Assembly: GCF_002744755.1 (NCBI RefSeq)
Contig: NZ_KZ319287.1
Span: 744,001 to 808,000 of the forward strand
DNA from: Leeuwenhoekiella nanhaiensis
GTDB taxonomy: Bacteria; Bacteroidota; Bacteroidia; Flavobacteriales; Flavobacteriaceae
Direction: 5' to 3'
DNA length: 64,000 bases
Shown here: positions 25,387 through 34,161 of the stretch, piece after piece
How positions within the stretch are numbered: position 1 is the first letter of the stretch
Layout: the number at the start of each line of letters is the position of its first letter
The notes under the pieces: model-generated
What the model saw: the letters and a program-made list of their open reading frames with translations, nothing else
Database searches by the model: none
What the model was told of the DNA's origin: nothing
Translations under genes and position numbers: made by a program

Positions 25387-26736
25387 TTGAAGAACCTCGA
25401 TAACATATCACACGTTTATTTCATCGGCATCGGCGGGATTGGGATGAGTGCGCTGGCACGCTATTTTAAGGCGGCCGGTAAAGCTGTTGCTGGGTATGAT
25501 AAGACTCCTTCGGGCATTACAGATGCTTTGGAAGATCTGGGTATTGCCATTTCGTTTGAAGATTCAGCAGAAACCATTCCTTCGGCATTTAAAAACAAAG
25601 AAACTACGCTGGTGGTGTATACGCCTGCGGTTCCTAAAGCGCATAAAGGCTATCAGTACTTTGTACAACAAGGATTTGATATTCAGAAACGTGCAGCGGT
25701 ACTAGGCTTTTTAACCCGCGAAAAGTTTTGTCTGGCTGTCGCCGGTACTCATGGTAAAACCACAACCAGTGCTATGCTGGGTCATCTCATGGCGGCTTGT
25801 GATTTACCGGTTACTGCATTTTTAGGCGGCATTGCCGAAAACTACCAGAGTAACCTCATTCAACAGGGTGAAGATATCGTGGTGGTTGAGGCTGATGAGT
25901 TTGATCGCTCGTTTATGCAATTGTATCCCAATATTGCAGCCATTACCTCAATGGATGCAGATCACCTGGATATTTACGGGGATGCTGAAAGCTTGCAGCA
26001 AAGTTTTCGTGATTTTGCAGCGCAGGTGAAAGAAGACGGGGTGTTGTTTGTCAAAAACGGACTCCCATTAGACGGAATAACGGTTGGGGTCGAAGATGAT
26101 TCGGCCTATACCGCTTTAAATATTAGAATAGAAAACGGGGCGTATCGGTTTGATTTAAAACATCCCGATGGCCTGATTGAAGATTTAGTGCTTAACCTGC
26201 CTGGTAGACATAATTTGTCTAACGCGATAACCGCTTTGGCGATGGCTTTACGATACGGCTGCCCTGCCGAGAAGCTCGCCAAAGCACTATTCGCCTTTAA
26301 AGGGGTTAACCGCAGATTTACCTATAGAATTAACACAGATGCCGAAGTGCTCATAGACGACTATGCGCACCATCCTACCGAAATAGATGCCGTGCACAGC
26401 GCGGTACGCGAAATGTATCCGGGTAAACGGGTGCTTGCGGTTTTTCAGCCGCATCTGTACAGCCGTACCCGTGATTTTATGGAAGATTTTGCAGCCAGTT
26501 TGTCGCAGTTTGATGAACTCCTGTTGCTTGATATTTATCCGGCACGGGAAGAACCTATTGAAGGCGTGAATTCCCGGAGTTTATTGAATTTGATCACTAC
26601 TCCGCGTAAGGAATTGGTTCAAAAACAGGAACTCCGCGAAAAACTGGAAGCTTCCGAGGCATCGGTAAAAGTGATGATGGGCGCAGGTGATATAGGGGAA
26701 GAGATTTTAAAACTCACTAAAACTTTAAGTCTATGA
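25387..26736 (+). CDS. murC: UDP-N-acetylmuramate--L-alanine ligase
   Basis: Adds the first amino acid, L-Ala, to UDP-MurNAc; 449 residues. FIGIGGIGMSALARYF at the N-terminus, ATP loop AGTHGKTTTSAML (about 119-131), EADEFDRSF, DADHLDIYGD, GVNRRFTYR, DDYAHHPTEIDAV and FQPHLYSRTRDF. TTG start in the same context as murG. Its TGA overlaps the ftsQ ATG. Confidence 0.96.
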   Translation: MKNLDNISHVYFIGIGGIGMSALARYFKAAGKAVAGYDKTPSGITDALEDLGIAISFEDSAETIPSAFKNKETTLVVYTPAVPKAHKGYQYFVQQGFDIQKRAAVLGFLTREKFCLAVAGTHGKTTTSAMLGHLMAACDLPVTAFLGGIAENYQSNLIQQGEDIVVVEADEFDRSFMQLYPNIAAITSMDADHLDIYGDAESLQQSFRDFAAQVKEDGVLFVKNGLPLDGITVGVEDDSAYTALNIRIENGAYRFDLKHPDGLIEDLVLNLPGRHNLSNAITALAMALRYGCPAEKLAKALFAFKGVNRRFTYRINTDAEVLIDDYAHHPTEIDAVHSAVREMYPGKRVLAVFQPHLYSRTRDFMEDFAASLSQFDELLLLDIYPAREEPIEGVNSRSLLNLITTPRKELVQKQELREKLEASEASVKVMMGAGDIGEEILKLTKTLSL

Positions 26737-27449
26737 AGATCAATTGGTTTTACATAAGGATGGTGGTTTTGGTGTTGGTGACCTTGTTTCTGGTGGCTTT
26801 TTCGCACAAGCGAAATGCTTCGCGAAAGGTGAAGCGGGTGGAAGTATATTTTGAGGCCGGGGCAAACCTGTTTATTACGGAGGAAACGGTTGATAAATTG
26901 TTGATACAAAATCAGAAAGCCCTTGAGGGACAGGCTAAAGAAATTCTAGATTTGAGAAACTTGGAGCAAAAACTCGACGCGCACGCAATGATTTCTGATG
27001 CAGATGTTTACCTCACCCTAGATGGTGTTGTGGGAGCAACTGTTAAACAACGAAAGCCCCTTGCGCGTGTGCAGGCTCAGGAATCGTATTACATTGATGA
27101 AACCGGGGCAGCGATGCCTTTGTCTTCTAATTATTCTGCCCGCGTACCGCTCATTACGGGTTTGACGCGTGAGCAGATTGATGAAGTATATCCGCTATTG
27201 AGCTATTTACAGGAGGATGAACTGTTGCAAAAACAGATAATCGGGATAGAACGGACTAAGGGCGGGGACTATATTTTAACACCTCGGGTGTTAGACTATA
27301 AGATCAATTTGGGAAAGGTTAGCGGCTTGCAATCTAAGTTTGCAAATTATAAGGCTTTTTACCAAAAAGCTATTAAAGATAGCAGTCTTGCGGTGTATAA
27401 AACCGTTGATTTACGCTATAAAGGACAGGTCATAGGGACAAAAAAATAA
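26733..27449 (+). CDS. ftsQ: cell division protein FtsQ
   Basis: 238 residues: short cytoplasmic end, one membrane helix (about 6-24, YIRMVVLVLVTLFLVAFS) and a periplasmic part with a POTRA-like region (VEVYFEAGANLFITEETVDK) and the conserved KQRKPLARVQ and DETGAAMPLS. Identity rests on topology, motifs and place between murC and ftsA. ATGA overlap with murC; ftsA begins 3 bp after its stop. Confidence 0.9.
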   Translation: MKINWFYIRMVVLVLVTLFLVAFSHKRNASRKVKRVEVYFEAGANLFITEETVDKLLIQNQKALEGQAKEILDLRNLEQKLDAHAMISDADVYLTLDGVVGATVKQRKPLARVQAQESYYIDETGAAMPLSSNYSARVPLITGLTREQIDEVYPLLSYLQEDELLQKQIIGIERTKGGDYILTPRVLDYKINLGKVSGLQSKFANYKAFYQKAIKDSSLAVYKTVDLRYKGQVIGTKK

Positions 27450-27452
27450 GTT

Positions 27453-28799
27453 ATGGAGCAGAAAGACATAGCAGTAGGACTGGATATCGGTACAACTAAA
27501 ATTGTAGCGATGATTGGCCGTTATAATGAATACCACAAACTCGAGATTCTGGGCATAGGTAAATCGAAGAGCCTTGGCGTACATCGGGGTGTGGTAAACA
27601 ACATTACCCAGACCATACAGTCTATTCAACAGGCGGTGCAGGAAGCAGAAAGCGTTTCGGGGATGAAGATTGAAGATGTTGTGGTAGGTATAGCGGGGCA
27701 GCACATACGCAGCCTGCAGCATAGCGATTACATTACGCGTCCTGATGCAGATGAAGTGATAGGACCTAAAGATATTGACACCCTGTGCAATCAGGTACAT
27801 AAACTCGTGATGCTTCCGGGAGAGGAGATTATACACGTGCTTCCGCAAGAATATAAAGTAGACGGTCAGGCCGAGATCACCCAGCCTATCGGGATGTACG
27901 GCGGCAGACTGGAGGCTAATTTTCACGTTGTGGTAGGTCAGGTAAGCAGCATCCGTAACATTGGGCGTTGTGTAAAAAGTGCCGGTCTTAATCTCGATAA
28001 AATTACTTTGGAGCCTTTGGCTTCGGCTAATGCGGTGTTGAGTCAGGAAGAAAAAGAAGCCGGTGTTGCGTTGATTGACATAGGTGGTGGTACAACAGAT
28101 CTTGCCATTTTTAAAGATGGAATCATCAGACATACGGCGGTTATTCCTTTTGGTGGTAACGTAATCACCGAAGATATTAAAGAAGGTTGCAGCATTATTG
28201 AAAAGCAGGCTGAATTGTTAAAGATCAAATTTGGCTCTGCCTGGCCTGGAGAGAATAAGGATAATGAGATTGTTTCCATCCCCGGTTTACGCGGAAGGGA
28301 GCCTAAGGAGATTACCCTTAAAAATCTTTCAAAAATCATTCATGCGCGCGTGGTTGAGATTATTGAGCAGGTGTATCTCGAAATAAAAAATTACGGTCAC
28401 GAGGAGCAAAAGAAAAAACTTATTGCGGGTATTGTGCTTACAGGTGGTGGCTCGCAACTCAAGCACCTGAAGCAGCTGGTAGAATATATCACGGGTATGG
28501 ATACGCGTATAGGTTATCCTAACGAGCACCTGGCCGGCGATAGTGATGCAGAAACTACGAGTCCGCTTTACGCGACGGCTGTAGGTCTGGTTATGAACAG
28601 TCTGGAGCACCGTAGAAATGAAGTAGTAGAGCAGCAGGATACTGCTGTAGTTGAAGAAGAACCTGTAATTCAGGATTCTGAAATTGACGATGAGATCGAA
28701 GAACCCCAACTTCAACAGCCTAAAGAGAAAAAGGTGCGTAAAAGCATTTTTGACACCTGGGCTGAGAAGTTCAAAGATTTTTTAGATAACGCAGAATAA
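27453..28799 (+). CDS. ftsA: cell division protein FtsA
   Basis: Actin-like ATPase that tethers FtsZ to the membrane; 448 residues. Phosphate-1 loop GLDIGTTKIVAMIG (about 9-22), SHS2-type 1C domain (about 85-165), phosphate-2 DIGGGTTDLAIF (about 206-217) and adenosine motif VLTGGGSQLKHL (about 329-340). The C-terminal amphipathic helix KSIFDTWAEKFKDFLDNAE is the likely membrane anchor. Confidence 0.95.
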   Translation: MEQKDIAVGLDIGTTKIVAMIGRYNEYHKLEILGIGKSKSLGVHRGVVNNITQTIQSIQQAVQEAESVSGMKIEDVVVGIAGQHIRSLQHSDYITRPDADEVIGPKDIDTLCNQVHKLVMLPGEEIIHVLPQEYKVDGQAEITQPIGMYGGRLEANFHVVVGQVSSIRNIGRCVKSAGLNLDKITLEPLASANAVLSQEEKEAGVALIDIGGGTTDLAIFKDGIIRHTAVIPFGGNVITEDIKEGCSIIEKQAELLKIKFGSAWPGENKDNEIVSIPGLRGREPKEITLKNLSKIIHARVVEIIEQVYLEIKNYGHEEQKKKLIAGIVLTGGGSQLKHLKQLVEYITGMDTRIGYPNEHLAGDSDAETTSPLYATAVGLVMNSLEHRRNEVVEQQDTAVVEEEPVIQDSEIDDEIEEPQLQQPKEKKVRKSIFDTWAEKFKDFLDNAE

Positions 28800-28846
28800 A
28801 AATTGACAACAACCAACTAAAGCTTGCATACCCGTTTGCTTTAGCG

Positions 28847-28891
28847 ATGAAAAAGAAAACAACAGAAACCGGTAAAACGAATATATTATGA
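28847..28891 (+). CDS. possible 14-codon leader ORF coupled to ftsZ
   Basis: ATG at 28847 encodes MKKKTTETGKTNIL, and its TGA overlaps the ftsZ ATG (ATGA). A hairpin of TAAAGC and GCTTTA lies just before it. It could couple ftsZ translation to ribosomes arriving upstream, or be a chance frame in an A-rich leader. Confidence 0.25.
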   Translation: MKKKTTETGKTNIL

Positions 28892-30900
28892 GCAACACAG
28901 ATTTTGAAAACATTTCGTTTGATTTGCCCAAAAATCAAAGCAACGTGATCAAGGTAATTGGCGTAGGCGGAGGCGGTAGCAATGCTATCAACCACATGTT
29001 TAGCCAGGGTATTAAGGGTGTGGACTTTGTGGTCTGTAACACAGACGCGCAGGCACTAGAAAACAGTCCGGTGCCTATTCGCATTCAGCTGGGTGTGAGC
29101 CTTACCGAAGGTCTTGGCGCCGGTGCCAATCCCGAAGTAGGAGAGCAGGCAGCTATTGAAAGCCTTGAAGAAGTAAAGCAAATGCTGGGAACTAACACCA
29201 AAATGGTATTTATCACAGCCGGTATGGGTGGTGGTACCGGTACGGGTGCGGCTCCGGTAATTGCAAAAATGGCTAAAGAGATGGATGTGCTTACCGTGGG
29301 TATTGTCACTATTCCGTTTCAGTTTGAAGGTAAGATGCGTAACGAGCAGGCTCAGCTTGGGGTAGAGCGTTTACGTTCTCACGTAGATTCACTTATCGTG
29401 ATCAACAACAACAAGCTGCGCGAGGTTTACGGTAATTTGGGCTTTAAGGCCGGTTTCAGCAAAGCTGATGAGGTGCTTGCAACGGCCTCAAGAGGTATTG
29501 CAGAGGTGATTACGCATCACTATACGCAGAACATTGACCTTCGTGATGCAAAAACCGTATTAAGTAACAGTGGAACTGCCATAATGGGTAGTGCCAGTGC
29601 CAGTGGTGGTAGTCGTGCTCAGGACGCCATTAGAAAAGCGCTTGACTCTCCGTTATTAAATGACAATAAAATCACCGGTGCTAAAAACGTATTGTTGCTC
29701 ATCGTTTCGGGTACCGAAGAGATTACTATTGATGAAATAGGAGAAATCAACGATCATATTCAGGATGAGGCCGGTCACAGCGCAAACATCATTATGGGTG
29801 TGGGTGAAGAAGAAAGCCTGGGTGACGCAATTTCGGTTACCATTATCGCAACGGGGTTTAATGTTGAACAACAAAACGAGATCGTTAACACCGAAACCAA
29901 AAAAATTATTCATACGCTTGAAGACGAGCAGCGTGCACAGCACGATCTTTCGCCTAAAAGCACCGGCCGTACCTTAGACTTTTCGGCGCCAGCCCAAAAA
30001 GAAGAGCCAAAGCCAGAAAAAAAACCTATCGTACACACGCTTGATGATACCGATGATCCTATGGATCTAATGGTTAACAAGCCCAGGGAAGAAGCGCCTA
30101 AAAATGAAATGGATCTGATTCCTACGACCGATTTAATTCGGAATATTCAGGTGGTTTATGAAGAAGTTATTGATTACAGCTCCGCATCTGAACCTGTAGC
30201 CGAATCGAATGATGAGGAGCTTGAGTTTAAGATTGTAAGCGTTGAGGAGCCAAAACGGGAACCAGTTATTAAGCCTAAAGAAGAAGAACAGTTTACGCTC
30301 TCTTTTGATCTTCCGTTAAATGAAGAGAAACCTCTTAAGCCTGAAATTAAGAAAGAGGAAGAACCTCAGGAAATTGTCTATACATTAGACGACGATATCA
30401 GCGAAATCGAAGTGAACAGTCCTATCGAGATTGTTTCGGTGACCGAAGTTAATGAGAACGGCGAGAAGCGTTACAGTCTGGATGATTATATGGAAATGGA
30501 GGAGCATTTGAATAGTGCAAAACCCGTACAAACAAAGAAACAGGAAGTTAAAAAAGTAGAGGAAGAGCCTCAGGTAAAGCAGGTGCAGGCTAAAGCTAAA
30601 CCTGAAGAGCACGTAGAAGAAGGTGATGAAGATCCTACAAACACACCCATTTCGCAGTTGCTTACCGAGCGTGCGGCAGAGCGCAGACGTATGATGAAGG
30701 AGTTTAATTATAAATTCCACAACAACCAGTCGCGCATTGATGAGATTGAAAAGCAGCCGGCTTACAAGCGTATGGGAGTAAATCTTGATGAAAACCCTTC
30801 GGCAAAAGGGTCTATGTCCAGAACTTCATTAAGTACAGATGAAAATGATGAGATCCAGTTGCGTAAAAACAACTCGTTCTTACACGATAATGTCGATTAG
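28888..30900 (+). CDS. ftsZ: cell division protein FtsZ with long C-terminal extension
   Basis: Tubulin-like GTPase forming the division ring. Core domain about 1-330 with IKVIGVGGGGSNAINHM, the tubulin signature AGMGGGTGTGAAPVIA (about 111-126) and NNNKLREVYG. The remaining ~340 residues are mostly Glu/Lys/Pro-rich and probably disordered, ending with RKNNSFLHDN, a conserved-looking tail that may bind FtsA. E. coli FtsZ has 383 residues, so this one is nearly double; long tails are usual in this lineage. Terminator follows. Confidence 0.96.
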   Translation: MSNTDFENISFDLPKNQSNVIKVIGVGGGGSNAINHMFSQGIKGVDFVVCNTDAQALENSPVPIRIQLGVSLTEGLGAGANPEVGEQAAIESLEEVKQMLGTNTKMVFITAGMGGGTGTGAAPVIAKMAKEMDVLTVGIVTIPFQFEGKMRNEQAQLGVERLRSHVDSLIVINNNKLREVYGNLGFKAGFSKADEVLATASRGIAEVITHHYTQNIDLRDAKTVLSNSGTAIMGSASASGGSRAQDAIRKALDSPLLNDNKITGAKNVLLLIVSGTEEITIDEIGEINDHIQDEAGHSANIIMGVGEEESLGDAISVTIIATGFNVEQQNEIVNTETKKIIHTLEDEQRAQHDLSPKSTGRTLDFSAPAQKEEPKPEKKPIVHTLDDTDDPMDLMVNKPREEAPKNEMDLIPTTDLIRNIQVVYEEVIDYSSASEPVAESNDEELEFKIVSVEEPKREPVIKPKEEEQFTLSFDLPLNEEKPLKPEIKKEEEPQEIVYTLDDDISEIEVNSPIEIVSVTEVNENGEKRYSLDDYMEMEEHLNSAKPVQTKKQEVKKVEEEPQVKQVQAKAKPEEHVEEGDEDPTNTPISQLLTERAAERRRMMKEFNYKFHNNQSRIDEIEKQPAYKRMGVNLDENPSAKGSMSRTSLSTDENDEIQLRKNNSFLHDNVD

Positions 30901-30922
30901 TTAGTAAAACCGATGTGAAAGG

Positions 30923-30950
30923 GCCGGTAGCGTGAGTTACCGGCTTTTTT
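30923..30950 (+). terminator. terminator of the division and wall cluster
   Basis: GCCGGTA (30923-30929) pairs with TACCGGC (30938-30944), loop of 8 nt, then a run of six T. Confidence 0.85.
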
Positions 30951-31047
30951 ATTGGCGCTGCTCTTAGATACATTAACTTATGACTTGCTATAAGGTGGTT
31001 CATACTTATTTTTTGAACAAAATATGGGGAAACCATCAAAAAGTAAG

Positions 31048-31055
31048 TATATTCG
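31048..31055 (+). promoter_or_regulatory. -7-like element (TATATTCG) for yqeY
   Basis: One mismatch to TAnnTTTG; lies 22 nt before ATG 31078 and inside the longer frame that begins at 31024, supporting the shorter start. Confidence 0.45.
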
Positions 31056-31077
31056 CAATCCGAAAATTATACCCGAT

Positions 31078-31527
31078 ATGAGTTTGCAAAACGAAGTTAT
31101 GGCGGCTATGAAAGCAGCGATGAAGGCTAAAGATCAAAATGCTTTAGCATCCCTTCGCGCAATCAAGTCGGCTATTTTAACTGCTCAAACAGAGAGTGGT
31201 GCTTCCGGGGAGCTAACTGAGGAGGAAGAGGTGAAAATGCTTCAGAAACTGGTTAAGCAACGTAAAGATAGTGCAGCGATTTATCAGGAACAGGGGCGTG
31301 AAGAGATGGCTCAGGAAGAGTTGGCTCAGGCAGCAGTAATTGAGCAGTTTTTACCCGAGCAGATGAGTGAGGAAGAAATTGAAAAGGTAGTAGCTTCAAT
31401 AATTGAGAAAACAGGCGCTTCTGGTATGCAGGATATGGGTAAAGTGATGGGGATGGCTTCTAAAGAACTGGCCGGCCGTGCAGATGGCAAAACCATCTCT
31501 ACTATAGTAAAGAAAAAGTTGTCTTAA
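31078..31527 (+). CDS. GatB/YqeY domain-containing protein
   Basis: 149 residues, the full usual length when ATG 31078 (MSLQNEVMAAMKAAMKAKD) is used; the frame extends 18 codons upstream but over a promoter-like box. Helical domain related to the tRNA-binding tail of GatB: ALASLRAIKSAIL, RKDSAAIYQEQGRE, EEEIEKVV and the end MGKVMGMASKELAGRADGK. The function of free-standing YqeY is not established; a role with tRNA amidation is inferred from the fold. Confidence 0.9.
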   Translation: MSLQNEVMAAMKAAMKAKDQNALASLRAIKSAILTAQTESGASGELTEEEEVKMLQKLVKQRKDSAAIYQEQGREEMAQEELAQAAVIEQFLPEQMSEEEIEKVVASIIEKTGASGMQDMGKVMGMASKELAGRADGKTISTIVKKKLS

Positions 31528-31686
31528 GTCAAGATTGTAAATAACAGGTTTTCAGTCCTGATTAAACTGGAAAAAGGCTACGTGGCGCTCCCGAAGCGTC
31601 GAGAGAATAGCGAACATTAGATTTCACTGAGAGTTTTACAGTGATTTATAAAATTAACGCCTGAAAGTGCGACTAAACTTTCAAAG
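31528..31686. other. spacer before tRNA-Arg with a decayed tRNA copy
   Basis: No ORF. The only structure seen is the tRNA-like remnant at 31576-31633, listed separately. Confidence 0.5.
31576..31633 (+). pseudogene. degenerate tRNA-Arg-like remnant
   Basis: GGCTACGTGGCGC (31576-31588) matches the first 13 bases of the intact tRNA at 12 positions. After a ~15-nt insertion, GAATAGCG and then CATTAGATTTC (one mismatch to CATCAGATTTC) follow in order. The 3' half is lost. A relic of a former copy or of an older integration event; similarity is by eye only. Confidence 0.5.
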
Positions 31687-31760
31687 GGCTCCGTGGCGCA
31701 ACTGAATAGCGCATCAGATTTCGGCTCTGAGGGTTGGGGGTTTGAATCCCTCCGGGGTCA
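31687..31760 (+). tRNA. tRNA-Arg (anticodon TCG)
   Basis: 74 nt. Acceptor GGCTCCG (31687-31693) pairs with CGGGGTC (31753-31759) with two G-T wobbles, discriminator A. D stem GCGC/GCGC; anticodon stem TCAGA/TCTGA with loop TTTCGGC, anticodon TCG reading CGA. T stem GGGGG/CCCTC with loop TTTGAAT. CCA is not encoded. The 3' 44 bp are repeated at 34162-34205. Confidence 0.93.
31715..31758 (+). repeat. 44-bp direct repeat, left copy (3' part of tRNA-Arg)
   Basis: Begins CAGATTTCGGCTCTGAGG and ends TCCCTCCGGGGT. Identical over all 44 bases to 34162-34205. Position within the tRNA 3' half is the classic attachment site of tyrosine-integrase elements. Confidence 0.92.
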
Positions 31761-31763
31761 CAA

Positions 31764-31800
31764 AAAAACGCTGTCATTTAAATGACAGCGTTTTTCTTTT
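31764..31800. terminator. palindromic terminator after tRNA-Arg
   Basis: CGCTGTCATTTAAATGACAGCG (31769-31790) is a perfect palindrome of two 11-base arms, flanked by A and T runs, so it can act in both directions: for the tRNA and for the convergent protease gene. Confidence 0.85.
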
Positions 31801-31838
31801 TTAAGAATAAGATTTGTGTTTTAAATCCTAGAATTGCT

Positions 31839-32687
31839 TTAATAGAGATAATTTAATGCAACAATGTCATTGGGTCCAAATTCTCCTGTAACTCTTGTTG
31901 AAAAGCACGACAGCATGATTGATGTAGGATCAAAGCCATAAGGAGTTCCTGGTATGTGAACCGCTCCGCTAGGGTTTGCCAATTCTCCAAAGCTAGGTCG
32001 GCCACAACTCTGGCGCGTAAACCAATCTGTATGGCGAAGACCTACTGTGTGTCCAAGCTCATGGGTTATTACGTGCGTATTAACCTGAAGTGAAAAAGCT
32101 TCCATTCCAGAGAAGATTTGAACAGTACCAAAAGGATTGCCAGCACTTGGAAAGCCGGCAACACCACCTGCCTGGCCATTTGGGTTTTGAAATACGTAGG
32201 TATCGCCACTTAATAAAGTGGGTATGTCTGAAGTTATAGTTAGATTAAACGTTAAACCTATTCCTAAGTCATTATAGTTATCTATGGCTGCCTCAAGAGC
32301 CTCTAGTTGTTTTGGAGTTAAATTTAAAGGGTCTCCATTACCGGCATAACCTGTTACTTCAATTACTCGTGGTGACTCAACAAGATTGTAGGTGCGGTAT
32401 TGCTTTGTATTAGTCTTAGCTACCTTCATACTCTCAAGCTGAGATTTACTTATTGCGATGTCACCTTCTACAAGGTAACTGGTTTCGATTTTTCCGTCAG
32501 GAAATCTTGTAGTTATTGTTTCAACATCATCGCTATTTAAGCTTAAGGATTTGATTTTTGAGATCGTTTGAGCAGTAATCTCTAGGTTTTCAGTTTGAAT
32601 TTCTTCAACCTCTGAAGTTACTTCATCAGTCTGGCAGGAGATAACTAATGAAACTCCTGTTACAAAAAGTAAAAATTGTTTTTTCAT
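31839..32687 (-). CDS. secreted lipoprotein zinc metalloprotease, M57 (HEIGH-type) family
   Basis: 282 residues. Lipoprotein signal with lipobox VISC (Cys 18). Zincin motif HELGHTVGLRH at 209-219, three His and catalytic Glu, followed by T-D, and a Met-turn SIM at 257-259. Family resemblance is to the dual-action HEIGH metallopeptidases (peptidase M57). A propeptide-like region of ~110 residues precedes the catalytic domain. It is exported, probably to the surface. It lies in the tRNA-bounded islet, divergent from the curlin gene 243 bp away; acting on that protein is speculation. Confidence 0.85.
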   Translation of the reverse strand: MKKQFLLFVTGVSLVISCQTDEVTSEVEEIQTENLEITAQTISKIKSLSLNSDDVETITTRFPDGKIETSYLVEGDIAISKSQLESMKVAKTNTKQYRTYNLVESPRVIEVTGYAGNGDPLNLTPKQLEALEAAIDNYNDLGIGLTFNLTITSDIPTLLSGDTYVFQNPNGQAGGVAGFPSAGNPFGTVQIFSGMEAFSLQVNTHVITHELGHTVGLRHTDWFTRQSCGRPSFGELANPSGAVHIPGTPYGFDPTSIMLSCFSTRVTGEFGPNDIVALNYLY

Positions 32688-32930
32688 AAAGATTGCTTTA
32701 AGTTGGTTTATAGGTATTAATTTAATTAAAAAAAAATCATATAAAGCCTTGATTTTTAATTTTTTATAAATAAATCCGTTTATCTGTAAACTCGGGGTTT
32801 TAACGAAAAATTTGTATTAAGTAAATTTTATGACCTAGCTTGATGACACTGAAGAAAGATCTACAGCTTCATAATTAATGAGGAGTTGGCCTACTTTTTT
32901 CAATCAACATCAACTTAAACTTATCAATCG

Positions 32931-33920
32931 ATGAAAAAAACTATTATTTTATTAGGTAGTGTGCTTTTTGTAGCAGCTGCCTCAGCACAGAGCAATGAAA
33001 GTCTTGTGAGTCAAACAGGCGATAACAACGAGATTGTTGTATCGCAAACGGGGCAAAGTAATTTTTCCAGCGCTAATCAGAATGTTCTTGGTAACGAAGC
33101 TGATATTACCCAGGATGGTCTTATAAACCAAAGCTTCCTGGATCAGACAGGAAATGCCAATCTAACAAGTGTTGACCAGCTAGGGAGTTTTAATTTCTCT
33201 AGCGTAAATCAAACAGGACAACAAAATATAGCATCTGTCGATCAGGACGGTTCTGGGAATACCGGTTTTATTACTCAGGTAACTAATGCGGGAGGGTCGT
33301 TAAATAACTCCAGTATTATTCAGGAAGGTAACGGTAACTACGCCCTTGCAGACGTTTTTGGTAGCGAAAATGAAACGGATATCTTACAATGGGGTAATTC
33401 TAATCAAGCTTTTCAAATTGTCGAAGGGGCAGCAAATGTGGCAACAATTACGCAAGGTGAGGCCTTAACGGGCTTTGCGTCTTCTCAGGGAAGTTTAGCG
33501 CAGCAGGAGCAGTATGGTAATGATAATAGTTCTAGTATAACTCAAAGAGGTACGGGACAGTTTGCGCTGCAGGCTAGCTTGGGTGATGATAATGAAGTTA
33601 TTGCATATCAGGGTAATATTGGTAATTTCTCCAGACAAGTTCAAATTGGTAACGGTAACTTTGGTCGTACTCAGCAATATTTTTCTTCTAATATTTCTCT
33701 GCAAGAGCAATTTGGAGATGATAATACTGCAATCACCAGACAAACAGGCGTAGGAAATAATTTTGCAACCGTCGCTCAAAATGGTGCAGAGAATTACGCC
33801 CTTCAGACACAGAACGGTTTAGGCAATGGAGCTGCGGTTACCCAATTGGGACTTGATCATTCTAGTATAATTAATCAGCTGGGAACTGGCAATCAATCTG
33901 ATGTTTTTCAAACGGAATAA
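32931..33920 (+). CDS. curlin-repeat (CsgA/CsgB-like) secreted protein
   Basis: 329 residues with a signal peptide (KKTIILLGSVLFVAAASAQ, cleavage after AQ). The rest is a chain of imperfect ~22-residue repeats of the curlin form with S/Q-x-G-x-x-N and Q spaced five residues apart: SQTGDNN, SQTGQSN, DQTGNAN, DQLGSFN, NQTGQQN, TQRGTGQ, TRQTGVGNN. Such repeats form amyloid beta-solenoids. No csgE, csgF or csgG gene lies in the window, so secretion would depend on genes elsewhere. Rich in Asn, Gln, Ser and Gly, unlike its neighbours. A strong terminator follows. Confidence 0.85.
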   Translation: MKKTIILLGSVLFVAAASAQSNESLVSQTGDNNEIVVSQTGQSNFSSANQNVLGNEADITQDGLINQSFLDQTGNANLTSVDQLGSFNFSSVNQTGQQNIASVDQDGSGNTGFITQVTNAGGSLNNSSIIQEGNGNYALADVFGSENETDILQWGNSNQAFQIVEGAANVATITQGEALTGFASSQGSLAQQEQYGNDNSSSITQRGTGQFALQASLGDDNEVIAYQGNIGNFSRQVQIGNGNFGRTQQYFSSNISLQEQFGDDNTAITRQTGVGNNFATVAQNGAENYALQTQNGLGNGAAVTQLGLDHSSIINQLGTGNQSDVFQTE

Positions 33921-33940
33921 TACAAATTGGTTTATGTTAT

Positions 33941-33978
33941 AAAAGAAGGGCTTGTCCAAATGGATAAGCCCTTCTTTT
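33941..33978 (+). terminator. terminator of the curlin gene
   Basis: AAAAGAAGGGCTTGTCC pairs with GGATAAGCCCTTCTTTT across AAAT, a 17-bp stem with one G-T pair, ending in TTTT. Confidence 0.9.
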
Positions 33979-34161
33979 ATCTATATATTTTCGAAAATAA
34001 AGCGTAATTAATGTTCGCATTTGAAGCAAAGTTTTGCTTTGCTTTTAAGAATTGCGATTATTTTTTGTTTGATAAGTTTATTTTAAATAGTTCAGTTTAA
34101 TAGCGTTTCAATTAGGCGCTGCGCGCTGCGCTTGAATTATTTTACAACACACTTATACTAC
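33979..34161. other. AT-rich spacer inside the islet
   Basis: No ORF. It contains a hairpin AAGCAAAG/CTTTGCTT near 34023-34044 and a GCGCTGCGCGCTGCGC self-complementary patch near 34111-34128. Nothing else was seen. Confidence 0.4.
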
